This document shows, in pieces, positions 9,361 through 17,597 of a DNA stretch of 62,207 bases. Positions within the stretch are counted from its first letter, which is position 1, and each line of letters begins with the position of its first letter. Position numbers and translations under genes: made by a program. Source of the stretch: UBA6168 sp964573725 (GTDB lineage: Bacteria; Bacteroidota; Bacteroidia; Chitinophagales; Saprospiraceae); assembly GCA_964573725.1 (NCBI GenBank), contig CAZNLJ010000026.1:1-62207 (forward strand), given 5' to 3'. The notes below the pieces were generated by a model, which made no database searches, was not told the origin of the DNA, and saw only the letters and a list, made by a program, of their open reading frames with translations.

Positions 9361-10731
9361 ATGACATTCCGAACCATCAATCCTTCTACCGGCGAAACGA
9401 TCGGCCGGATTCCGGCCCTGGCGGACGGTCCCTTGGCGGCGCGGCTGCAACGGAGCGGCGAGGTACAGGCACAATGGCGGGAACGGCCGATGGCCGACCG
9501 GGTCGCAGCGGCGAACCGCCTGGCGGCGCTATTACGGGCGGAATCGGAGCGGTATGCCCGCTTGATTACGGCGGAGATGGGCAAGCCGATCCGGGAAGCC
9601 CGCGCGGAGGTGGAGAAATGTGCCTGGACGGCGGACTATTATGCGGCGATGGCGCCCAGATGGCTGGCCCCTGTCGCGGTGGAGACAAGTGCCCTGCGCA
9701 GCGAGATACACTACTGCCCGCTCGGGCTGGTATTGGGCATCATGCCCTGGAACTTTCCGTTCTGGCAGGTATTCCGATTTGCCGTACCGACCTTGATGGC
9801 CGGCAACGGCGCATTGGTCAAGCATGCCCCGTCCGTGCAGGGCTGTGCGGCGGCCATCGAAGGCTGTTTCGAGGATGCCGGATTTCCGGCGGGGCTGTAC
9901 GCCAACCTTCCGATAGCTGTCGGACAGGTGGAGCAGGTGGTGGCGCATCCGGCGGTACAGGCGGTGACGCTGACCGGCAGCGGGCGGGCCGGCCGGCAAG
10001 TCGCCGCCCTGGCGGGTGCCCATCTGAAGCCGACGGTACTGGAGCTGGGCGGCAGCGATCCGTTTGTGGTATTGGCGGATGCCGACCTGGATCGGGCGGT
10101 GGCGACCTGTCTGCAGAGTCGGCTGGCCAATGCCGGGCAGAGTTGCATCGGTGCCAAGCGGATCATCGTGACACGGATTTTGTTCGACGACTTCCGGGAT
10201 CGGTTGGCGGACCGCCTTTCCCGCATGGTGGTCGGCGACCCGATGGCGGAGACGAGCGACATCGGCCCGATGGCCGGCACGGCGCACCGGGACCACCTGC
10301 ACCAGCAGGTCGAGGCGAGTATCCGGCTCGGTGCCCGCTGCCTGACGGGCGGAGTCGTTCCCGAAGGGCCGGGGGCGTACTACCCCCCTACCCTGCTGGT
10401 CGACGTGCGGCCGGACATGCCTGCCTGGCGGGAAGAGTTGTTCGGTCCGGTGTTCGTTTTGGTATCCGCCGATGACGATGCCCATGCCGTCCGGTTGGCC
10501 AATGACAGTGCCTACGGGCTCGGGGCGACGGTTTTCACCGGCGATATGGAGAAAGGCTACGACTTGGCCGCCCGGCAGCTGGCCGCCGGCAGCTGCTTCG
10601 TCAATGCGATGGTACGCTCCGACCCCCGGCTGCCCTTCGGCGGTATCCGGCAAAGCGGTTACGGGCGGGAACTGTCGGCGGAAGGTATCCGGACCTTCAC
10701 CAATATCAAGACGGTTTGGGTGGAAACCTGA
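9361..10731 (+). CDS. NAD(P)-dependent aldehyde dehydrogenase (succinate-semialdehyde type)
   Basis: A 456-residue ALDH-superfamily enzyme that oxidises an aldehyde to the acid using NAD(P)+. The N-terminus (INPSTGETIG) and the segment MPWNFPFWQVFR are typical of the Sad/YneI-like succinate-semialdehyde dehydrogenases. The general base Glu is E228 in LELGGSDPF and the catalytic Cys is C262 in NAGQSCIGAKR, 34 residues apart as expected. The C-terminal PFGGIRQSGYGRELS motif is intact. The length fits the short YneI-like branch. It is cytoplasmic and follows the AraC gene by 25 bp, suggesting regulator-controlled aldehyde use or detoxification. The exact substrate is inferred only from family resemblance. 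Confidence 0.92.
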   Translation: MTFRTINPSTGETIGRIPALADGPLAARLQRSGEVQAQWRERPMADRVAAANRLAALLRAESERYARLITAEMGKPIREARAEVEKCAWTADYYAAMAPRWLAPVAVETSALRSEIHYCPLGLVLGIMPWNFPFWQVFRFAVPTLMAGNGALVKHAPSVQGCAAAIEGCFEDAGFPAGLYANLPIAVGQVEQVVAHPAVQAVTLTGSGRAGRQVAALAGAHLKPTVLELGGSDPFVVLADADLDRAVATCLQSRLANAGQSCIGAKRIIVTRILFDDFRDRLADRLSRMVVGDPMAETSDIGPMAGTAHRDHLHQQVEASIRLGARCLTGGVVPEGPGAYYPPTLLVDVRPDMPAWREELFGPVFVLVSADDDAHAVRLANDSAYGLGATVFTGDMEKGYDLAARQLAAGSCFVNAMVRSDPRLPFGGIRQSGYGRELSAEGIRTFTNIKTVWVET

Positions 10732-11052
10732 ACCGGGTCGGGTGAGACGGGACACGGACCGGCGGGACGTTTGAAAATCCCGATCCGATGAACCGGCATA
10801 TCCAGCAGTCCGGAAATCCCGGGACCGGCCAGTTGCGTTTTTCGCCTCCCTGCATCAGGCGTGGCAGGTTATCTGTTGATTCCCCGAAAACGATAAAAAT
10901 GTCACAATTGGGAATTAATGCGTAATTTTAGCATTGTTTCCCGGTCTTTCCGCAAGGGCATGCATGGACCGGTCGCATAGCGGAAAGCGAGAAAAATCGA
11001 CCGACCGATACGAATGCCACGCGCGCTGCAGACCAAGTACTGAACCAAGGGT
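10732..11052. other. Intergenic region without recognisable gene
   Basis: About 320 bp separating the dehydrogenase from the hydrolase/SCP2 pair. An AT-rich stretch near 10890-10935 probably holds the promoter of the downstream genes, but no clean TAnnTTTG box is present. Confidence 0.4.
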
Positions 11053-11895
11053 ATGCAATCCGTCAACCTAGAGACCCTTTCCGCAGCGGGCATTCCGCTG
11101 CGGGGCATCCACTGGCCCCGTCAGGAACCCGTTGCGGCCGTCTGCCTCGTCCACGGACTGGGGGAGCATACCGGCCGTTACCACCGGTGGGCGGCCCGGC
11201 TCTGCACGGCGGGCGTTGCCGTGGCCGGATACGACCTTCCCGGTTTCGGCCGGTCCGGCGGCATCCGGGGGCATGTCGCCGGCGGCAGTTCGGCGATGTT
11301 GGCCGTTGTGGACCAGACCGTGGAAGACCTGCGGCGATGGTACGGCCCCACCGTGCCGATCATCCTGTTCGGACAAAGCATGGGCGGCAACCTGGTGCTG
11401 CGGCATCTCCTGGACCGGGAGGGCCCCGTCCAGGGGTACATCGCTTCCAGTCCCTGGATCCGGCTACCCCGGCCACCGGGTGCCTTGCGGGTGGCGGCCG
11501 CCCGGATGGCGCTGCGGTTCCGGCCGGAGCTGACCCAATCCAACGGACTGGATGTCGGCCAATTATCCAACGATCCGGCCATCGCGGCCGCCTACCGGTC
11601 CGACCCTTTGGTGCACGACCGGATTTCGGTGGAACTGGGTTGGTCGATGTTACAGTCCGCCCGGCGGCTGGATACATTCCGGGGGCGCATCCACAAGCCA
11701 TTGCTGTTGATGCACGGGCGCGCGGACCAACTCACGGATTCCCAGGCCAGCGAACAATTGGCCGAGCGGACGGACGGTCCTGTCACCCTTCGGATTTGGG
11801 AGGGCCTGCTGCATGAGCTGCACAACGAACCGCGGGCGGCGGAGGTGATGGACTTCCTGCTGGAATGGATGTCCGCCGTGACCACCGGAGCCTGA
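11053..11895 (+). CDS. Alpha/beta hydrolase, monoacylglycerol-lipase-like
   Basis: A 280-residue cytoplasmic hydrolase of the serine aminopeptidase S33/Hydrolase_4 type. The oxyanion-hole region reads CLVHGLGEHTGRY. The nucleophile elbow is GQSMGG with Ser109. The acid lies in LLMHGRADQLTD and the catalytic His in GLLHELHNEP. This full triad and the length match bacterial monoacylglycerol lipases and lysophospholipases, which release fatty acid from monoacylglycerols. It is followed 32 bp later by an SCP2 lipid-binding protein, which fits a lipid role. The substrate is inferred. Confidence 0.9.
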   Translation: MQSVNLETLSAAGIPLRGIHWPRQEPVAAVCLVHGLGEHTGRYHRWAARLCTAGVAVAGYDLPGFGRSGGIRGHVAGGSSAMLAVVDQTVEDLRRWYGPTVPIILFGQSMGGNLVLRHLLDREGPVQGYIASSPWIRLPRPPGALRVAAARMALRFRPELTQSNGLDVGQLSNDPAIAAAYRSDPLVHDRISVELGWSMLQSARRLDTFRGRIHKPLLLMHGRADQLTDSQASEQLAERTDGPVTLRIWEGLLHELHNEPRAAEVMDFLLEWMSAVTTGA

Positions 11896-11927
11896 CAAAG
11901 CGGCGGTAACAACCGAAACCACCACAA

Positions 11928-12281
11928 ATGGATTTGAACAAGATACCGAAAATAGCCATCGAGCATGCCGGCGATTTCATCCGGTCCCTTCCGTCGGCCG
12001 TAAAGCCGGAATGGCTCCGGGACATCGACGATACCAATTTCCATTTCGACATTTCGGGGAAAGGGGGCGGAGCGTTCACCGTCCTGGTCAAGGACAAGCG
12101 GCTAGAGGTCCACGAAGGATTCGTCGGGGAGCCCAAGTGTAAGATTACCGCCAAGGAAGAAAACCTGCTCAAGCTCCTGCGGGGGGAACTGAACCCGATG
12201 ATGGCGGTGTTCACCGGCAAGCTGAAGATCAGCAACACCGCGGAAATCATGAAGTACGCCAAGTTGTTCGGCATCATCTGA
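11928..12281 (+). CDS. SCP2 sterol/lipid-transfer domain protein
   Basis: A 117-residue stand-alone SCP2 domain: an N-terminal helix, a central beta-sheet segment (FHFDISGKGGGAFTVLVKDK), and the C-terminal pattern LLRGELNPMMAVFTGKLKI, characteristic of SCP2 proteins. It probably binds a hydrophobic ligand such as an acyl chain. No signal peptide is present, so it is cytoplasmic. The close spacing after the hydrolase suggests one transcript. Confidence 0.9.
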   Translation: MDLNKIPKIAIEHAGDFIRSLPSAVKPEWLRDIDDTNFHFDISGKGGGAFTVLVKDKRLEVHEGFVGEPKCKITAKEENLLKLLRGELNPMMAVFTGKLKISNTAEIMKYAKLFGII

Positions 12282-12411
12282 CCCATCGGAAAATATTTCC
12301 ACTACCCGTTAAACCGCCGGCGGCGGCGGCCGTCCAATCCGGCAAGGGTCGGCCCGGCATCCCACCAAGCCCCTGCCGCCGGTCCTTCCCCGACCTGCGC
12401 AATCAATTCCT

Positions 12412-14085
12412 ATGAAGAAAAGGACTACCAACCACCGGCCCTCCGGCCGCACGACCGACCAATCGGCGGAAACGGCAACGATTACCCTTCCCGTCGGCAG
12501 CGGACTGGCACCCTACACCGGTCCCTTCGGCCGGGAACAGGCGGCACACCTCTTGCGCAGGACCGTTTTCGGCGCGACACCGGCCGAAATCGGGCAAGCG
12601 GTGGCAACCGGGCTGGAAGGCACCCTCGACACCCTGTTCGCCGACATTCCCCCGCCGCCGCCGCCCGTCAACCATTTTTACACCCAGGACCCCAACGTGC
12701 CGGTCGGCTCGAGTTGGGTCGACGCCCCCTACCTCGCGGGAGATCCGCAAATCCCCGCCTATCGACTCCAATCCCTCGGCGGCTGGACCATCGGTCTCCT
12801 GCTCTCCACCGGCATGCACATCCGGGAAAAGCTGACCTTGTTCTGGCACAACCATTTCGTGGTGTCGGACATCAACGACCCAAAGTTCGTATACCGGTAT
12901 GTCGAGCTGCTGCGGGCGCATGCGCTGGGCAATTTCCGGGAGCTCACCAAGGCCATCACCATCGACCCGGCGATGCTGCGGTACCTCAACGGCCGGGACA
13001 ACACCGCCGGCGCACCCAATGAAAACTATGCCCGGGAGCTGTTGGAACTGTTCACCGTCGGGAAAGGGCCATTGGCCGGTCCGGGAGATTACACCCATTA
13101 CACGGAGGACGACGTCATCCAGATGGCCCGAATCCTGACCGGCTGGCGGGATACCGGCTTCTTCAGTCCGCTCGCCGGCGTACCGGTCGGGTCGGTCTTC
13201 CTGCCGGGGCGGCACGATGCGGGAGACAAGCCCTTGTCACACCGGTTCGACAACATCGTGGTGACCAACCAGGGGGCGGACGAGTACGCGCAGCTGGTGG
13301 ACATCATCTTCAGCCGGCCGGAATGTGCCCGCTTCCTTTGCCGAAAGCTATACCGATGGTTCGTCTACTACGAGATCGACGATGCCATCGAGGCGGAGAT
13401 CATCGGGCCGATGGCCCAGCTGGTGACGGACCACGACTACGATATCGTCCCGGCCCTGCAGGCCTTGCTCCGGAGCGAGCATTTCTTCGACATCCTCCAG
13501 GTCGGTCCGATGATCAAGAGCCCGGTCGATTTCGTGCTTTCCGTGCTTCGTCCCCTGACCGGCGGGCTGGCCGGTGCCAACCTGAACCAGCGGTACCGGC
13601 ACGGCTGGAACATACACCGGAACATCCTGCCGGCACTGCAACAGGCGTATTACGAGCTGCCCAGTGTCGCCGGTTGGAAGGCGTATTACCAGGCGCCGGG
13701 GTATTACCGAAATTGGATTTCCGCCACCACCTTGGACCTGCGGATGCGTTTCACACAAATGCTGGTCGGCACCGGAATCACCCAGGCAGGATATACCCTG
13801 CAGGTGGCGCCGCTGGAATTGGTGGCGCAACTGGAGGACCCCTACGACCCGAACGCCGTCATCGACGGTTTCGTGCGCCTGTTGTTCCCGCAACCTGTCA
13901 CCGCAGCCCAATCGGCCGCCCTGAAGGAAGTGTTGATACCGGGCTTGCCGGATTTCGAATGGACCGTGGAATACACGGATTACCTGGCCGACCCGGGCAA
14001 CCAGAACCTGGCGGCGGCGGTGGAGACCAAACTCCGCAACCTGCTGCTGGCCATGACCAGCATGCCGGAATTCTACCTCAGCTGA
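12412..14085 (+). CDS. DUF1800 domain-containing protein
   Basis: A 557-residue protein with the DUF1800 hallmarks: HLLRRTVFGATPAEI near residue 45, the FWHNHF motif at about 144, and ENYARELLELFTVG near 205. The remainder follows the family to the C-terminal helices ending in a TSMPEFYLS tail. Function is unknown; DUF1800 proteins are nearly always encoded next to a DUF1501 protein, as here (31 bp gap), and the pair is thought to be exported. No obvious signal peptide is visible at this N-terminus, which is polar and Arg/Thr-rich. One transcript with the next gene is likely. Confidence 0.93.
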   Translation: MKKRTTNHRPSGRTTDQSAETATITLPVGSGLAPYTGPFGREQAAHLLRRTVFGATPAEIGQAVATGLEGTLDTLFADIPPPPPPVNHFYTQDPNVPVGSSWVDAPYLAGDPQIPAYRLQSLGGWTIGLLLSTGMHIREKLTLFWHNHFVVSDINDPKFVYRYVELLRAHALGNFRELTKAITIDPAMLRYLNGRDNTAGAPNENYARELLELFTVGKGPLAGPGDYTHYTEDDVIQMARILTGWRDTGFFSPLAGVPVGSVFLPGRHDAGDKPLSHRFDNIVVTNQGADEYAQLVDIIFSRPECARFLCRKLYRWFVYYEIDDAIEAEIIGPMAQLVTDHDYDIVPALQALLRSEHFFDILQVGPMIKSPVDFVLSVLRPLTGGLAGANLNQRYRHGWNIHRNILPALQQAYYELPSVAGWKAYYQAPGYYRNWISATTLDLRMRFTQMLVGTGITQAGYTLQVAPLELVAQLEDPYDPNAVIDGFVRLLFPQPVTAAQSAALKEVLIPGLPDFEWTVEYTDYLADPGNQNLAAAVETKLRNLLLAMTSMPEFYLS

Positions 14086-14116
14086 CCGACCTCTTCACCG
14101 CCAAAACAAAATCCTT

Positions 14117-15673
14117 ATGAAAAGGCGACAATTCCTGCAAACGACCGGGCTGTCCCTGCCGGTGCTCCTGAACGGATTCTCCCTGCGTGCCCTGGCGGGA
14201 ACCCGGTCCTTCGCAGCGGCCACCACCGCTACGGACCGGGTGCTCGTGCTGCTGCAACTCAACGGCGGCAACGACGGACTCGGCATGATCACCCCCCTGG
14301 ACCAATACGACCAGCTTGCCAACGCCCGCGGCAATATCCTCGTGCCGGCCGGCCAGCTCCTGGAGGTCGGCTTCGACAACGCCTTCCACCCCATGATGAC
14401 CGGCATCATGGGGCTGTTCGAGGAAGGCAGGATGGGGATTGTACAATCCGTCGGTTATCCGGACCAGAACCGCTCCCACTTCCGGAGCACCGACATCTGG
14501 ACGTCCGGTTCCCCGGCCGATCAGGTCTGGACGACCGGCTGGCTGGGTCGTCATTTCGAGCAGGAACACCCGACTTTTCCGGAAGGCTATCCGAATGCGG
14601 ATTTCCCCCATCCCTTCGCCCTGACCATCGGCTCGCTGGTGTCGGAAACCTGCCAGGGGACGGCCGCAAATTTCAGCCTGGCCATCAACGACCCCTTCAA
14701 CCTCAACCCATTGGCCGATACCGGCGGCGATATCGTCCCGGATACCCCATATGGGAAAGAGCTCACCTTTCTCCGCGACACCATCGCCCAGACCAATGCC
14801 TACAGCGGCCTCATCACCGAAGCGGCCGGCCTGGGCACCAACTTGGCCAGCTATCCGGATGACAACCGGCTGGCCCAACAGCTGCGCAACGTCGCCCTCC
14901 TGATTTCGGGCGGACTGCAGACCAAGGTCTTCGTCGTCAGCCTGGGCGGTTTCGATACCCATGCCAACCAGGTCCTCGATGGCAATCCCGGGCAAGGGGA
15001 GCATGCCGCCCTGCTGCAACAACTGAGCGAGGCCATGGTTCCTTTCCTCGCCGACCTGCAGGCACAAGGGCTTGAACAGCGAGTACTTACCATGACTTTC
15101 AGCGAGTTCGGCCGCCGGATCCGCTCCAACGACAGCTTCGGTACCGACCACGGGGATGCGGCCCCCCTCCTGCTCTTCGGCACTTGTGTCAACCCCGGAT
15201 TCCTGGGTGACAATCCGGCCATCCCCGCCGATCCGGACCCCTTGGAAGCCATCCCCTACCAGTATGATTTCCGCGATGTCTACGGCACCGTGCTGACCGA
15301 TTGGTTCGGTATGGCGGAGGACACCGTGCGGGAGGTCCTGTACGATTCGTTCACCCGGCTCCCCCTGCTGCTGCCTTGCGAACCCTTGGACACCCGGACC
15401 GTTCCGACGCCCGGTGCCGACCTGCACTGCCACCCCAATCCGTTCACGGACCAGCTGCAGGTGCAGTTCAACTTATCCGACGCCGGCGCCGTGCAGCTTT
15501 CCGTTTTCGATACACGCGGCCATTGCGCGGCTGTCCTTCTCGACGGACACCTTCCCGCCGGGCACCGATCGGTCACCTTCGACGGGAGCAGATTGGCACC
15601 CGGCGTCTATTTCATCCGCCTCCAACCGGCGAAAGGACCGCGGAAAATACTCCGAACGGTCAAGGTCCGCTGA
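14117..15673 (+). CDS. DUF1501 protein with Tat-like signal and T9SS tail
   Basis: This 518-residue partner of the DUF1800 protein has a twin-arginine N-terminus (MKRRQFLQTTGLSLPVLL) followed by a hydrophobic stretch and an Ala-x-Ala-like site. The core is DUF1501 (sulfatase-like fold), with LLQLNGGNDGLGMITPLDQY near 43 and VVSLGGFDTHANQ near 275. FSEFGRRIRSNDSFGTDHGDA and GTDHGDAAP are conserved family segments. The last 80 residues form a T9SS type A sorting domain (CHPNPFTDQLQVQF ... APGVYFIRL ... KTVKV-like end). The mature protein is therefore predicted to fold in the cytoplasm, cross by Tat, and be placed on the cell surface by T9SS. Biochemical function is unknown. Confidence 0.92.
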   Translation: MKRRQFLQTTGLSLPVLLNGFSLRALAGTRSFAAATTATDRVLVLLQLNGGNDGLGMITPLDQYDQLANARGNILVPAGQLLEVGFDNAFHPMMTGIMGLFEEGRMGIVQSVGYPDQNRSHFRSTDIWTSGSPADQVWTTGWLGRHFEQEHPTFPEGYPNADFPHPFALTIGSLVSETCQGTAANFSLAINDPFNLNPLADTGGDIVPDTPYGKELTFLRDTIAQTNAYSGLITEAAGLGTNLASYPDDNRLAQQLRNVALLISGGLQTKVFVVSLGGFDTHANQVLDGNPGQGEHAALLQQLSEAMVPFLADLQAQGLEQRVLTMTFSEFGRRIRSNDSFGTDHGDAAPLLLFGTCVNPGFLGDNPAIPADPDPLEAIPYQYDFRDVYGTVLTDWFGMAEDTVREVLYDSFTRLPLLLPCEPLDTRTVPTPGADLHCHPNPFTDQLQVQFNLSDAGAVQLSVFDTRGHCAAVLLDGHLPAGHRSVTFDGSRLAPGVYFIRLQPAKGPRKILRTVKVR

Positions 15674-15713
15674 TATTTAATCATCCTTAATATAAGGTAA
15701 GCCTTGAAAAGTT

Positions 15714-15742
15714 TTGTTATTTGCGTCAATTCCCTACATTTG
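15714..15742 (+). promoter_or_regulatory. Bacteroidota-type promoter for the DUF3276 gene
   Basis: TTG at 15714-15716 is followed after 18 bp by TACATTTG (15735-15742), matching the TTG/TAnnTTTG pair. Transcription would start near 15749, giving a leader of about 68 nt to the GTG start at 15817. Confidence 0.6.
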
Positions 15743-15816
15743 TCTAACTTTTTCACTGGAAATTGAACTTTTTATCGATTGGTTCCAGGCATTGGCTAAC
15801 CTAACACAACAGACAA

Positions 15817-16227
15817 GTGGACAAAGACAGAAAACTGGAAAGTGTGTATTCGAAAAAAGTACGGGCGGGCAAGCGCCGGACGTATTTTTTCGATGTCCGG
15901 CGCACAAAAGGGAACGACTTCTACCTGACCCTGACGGAAAGTACCCGGCGCTTCAACGGCAACGGATACGAGCGGCACAAGATTTTCCTGTACAAGGAGG
16001 ATTTCAACCGGTTCCTGCACAGCCTGGAGGAGGTCATCGACTACATCAAGAAGGATTTGATGCCGGAATACGATTATGAGGAATTCGACCGCCGCCAGGA
16101 GGAGTGGGAAGCCCGCCGCGAAGAGGAAGGGTACCAGGATTACGACGAGGACATCGACGAGGAGGACGACAACCGCGGTAACCGTTTGGACAATCGCGGC
16201 CGGGTGGATGACGATATGGCCTGGTAA
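15817..16227 (+). CDS. DUF3276/PUR-family nucleic-acid-binding protein
   Basis: A 136-residue protein with the signature ESVYSKKVRAGKRRTYFFDV and then DFYLTLTESTRR and RHKIFLYKEDF, diagnostic of DUF3276, the bacterial Pur-alpha-like family. Residues 8-90 form the PUR repeat fold; the C-terminus is a long acidic tail. Relatives bind single-stranded nucleic acid. The start is GTG at 15817: an in-frame TAA at 15802 and no ATG between leave no alternative. It is cytoplasmic, monocistronic, and has a good promoter. Confidence 0.92.
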   Translation: MDKDRKLESVYSKKVRAGKRRTYFFDVRRTKGNDFYLTLTESTRRFNGNGYERHKIFLYKEDFNRFLHSLEEVIDYIKKDLMPEYDYEEFDRRQEEWEARREEEGYQDYDEDIDEEDDNRGNRLDNRGRVDDDMAW

Positions 16228-16318
16228 ATTCCCGCACCTGTCTTCCACCCACCCGGTTTCAGCCGATTTTGCTCCCTGGCTTCCGTCGGTCGAATCGCAC
16301 CATTGCGGCCTGTAAATC

Positions 16319-17341
16319 TCATTTCCCCAACTGCTCGTCCAATTCCCGTCCTGTCTTCGGTGCCGCATTGAACCGGCTCCCCAGTTCTTTCCGCATGTTT
16401 TCCAACTCCCTGGCATCCTGATATCGGAACAGTATACCGACCCGATACAGCTGGTCCACTTTCTGGGTTTCCGCAGCGAATCCGGCGGCGGATAATTCCG
16501 CGGCAAATCGGGTGGCGTTGGCGCGTACCCCGAAGCTGTGAACCACCAGGAAGACCGTCGTCCCGGTTTCCGAAGGACCGGAAGGCACGCCCGCAATGGC
16601 GGTTGACGCCACTTCCATGTCCTCATGCAAAGGACTTTCCGCTTCCGGCATTCCCACCTCCGCTTCCCGGTCGTCCGCCTCCGAAGCGCCTCCGACCGGG
16701 TCCATCGCCACCGGTTCCGACGCGCCGGCCACCGGCACACCGGCGGCTCCCTGTTCCAATACATACCGGTAGACCCAGACCGCCAGCAACAAGGCGGCCA
16801 ACACGACCAGCCAGGGGACGGCCCGCTGCAAGCGGAGGGGGAGCTTGCTGGCAGCAGGAGCCGGCCGGTCGACGGCCGGGGAATCACCGGCCCCGTTCGG
16901 ACGAGCCGTAACGCGCTCCCGCACCAAGGGCGTGAAACTGACACCCGGCAATCCGAATGCGTCCGGATTGAAGTTTTCCCCTTCCGGCAGGAAACGCAGC
17001 TGCTGCTCATAATCCTGGTAGATCCGCCCGACGCCGGGAATCTCCACAATTTCCCGATTGGCCAGCATTTGCCGGATATTTTTCACAAAACGGCCGATGG
17101 CATCGGTCGCCTCCGAAGCCGACACGGTATAGTTGTCCTGGATCTTATGGGTCAGCAGCCCGTCGTTTGTCACCAGGTTGGGTTTGAAGGCCAGTTTGCT
17201 ACCCGGCGGAAAGATCATTCCCTGCACATAATCCAACACCGCCATGCCCTGCTCCCGGGTAAAACCACCCAAGCCGGGGACAATCACCACCGGATGTTCG
17301 TACAACAATTCCTTGATTGACTGGTCTACCTTGATTTCCAT
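16319..17341 (-). CDS. HU-like (CCDC81-type) and SPOR domain membrane protein
   Basis: A 340-residue protein started at the ATG at 17341 (MEIKVDQSIKELLYEH), preferred over an upstream Cys-rich extension that lies beyond the probable promoter. Residues 1-125 match two HU-like CCDC81_bac domains (VVIVPGLGGFTRE and IVEIPGVGRIYQD). A linker is followed by one transmembrane helix (about 174-194, VPWLVVLAALLLAVWVYRYV), an acidic/Ala-rich periplasmic linker, and a SPOR domain at about 263-330 (VVHSFGVRANATRFAAEL). SPOR domains bind denuded peptidoglycan at division sites. The layout suggests a cytoplasmic DNA- or protein-binding end and a wall-binding end. It is typical of Bacteroidota; its exact role is unproven. 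Confidence 0.88.
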   Translation of the reverse strand: MEIKVDQSIKELLYEHPVVIVPGLGGFTREQGMAVLDYVQGMIFPPGSKLAFKPNLVTNDGLLTHKIQDNYTVSASEATDAIGRFVKNIRQMLANREIVEIPGVGRIYQDYEQQLRFLPEGENFNPDAFGLPGVSFTPLVRERVTARPNGAGDSPAVDRPAPAASKLPLRLQRAVPWLVVLAALLLAVWVYRYVLEQGAAGVPVAGASEPVAMDPVGGASEADDREAEVGMPEAESPLHEDMEVASTAIAGVPSGPSETGTTVFLVVHSFGVRANATRFAAELSAAGFAAETQKVDQLYRVGILFRYQDARELENMRKELGSRFNAAPKTGRELDEQLGK

Positions 17342-17419
17342 CGGCCGATTGTTTTGCAGCGTGCGGTCCGCCCCACAGCACCCCATGCAGGTATGCGACA
17401 CGTTCCATCCGAACATGCA

Positions 17420-17427
17420 CAAAAGTA
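17420..17427 (-). promoter_or_regulatory. Candidate -7 box for the HU-like/SPOR gene
   Basis: Minus strand TACTTTTG matches TAnnTTTG, in an AT-rich stretch about 79 bp upstream of the ATG at 17341. No clear TTG is seen at -33. Its position supports the shorter start. Confidence 0.4.
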
Positions 17428-17597
17428 TAAATTTTTATTATCATATTAATCCGTTCGATATCCATCCCCGGCGGTACCCCTGCCGCGCTTTCTTGCGGGC
17501 TACCACCGGAAAAAATTATCTTTACCCGACCGAATCCCGACGGGTCCGGGCCTGTGGACCACGCAGCCCCTCCCGCCATCACCAACTTATCGCAGAC

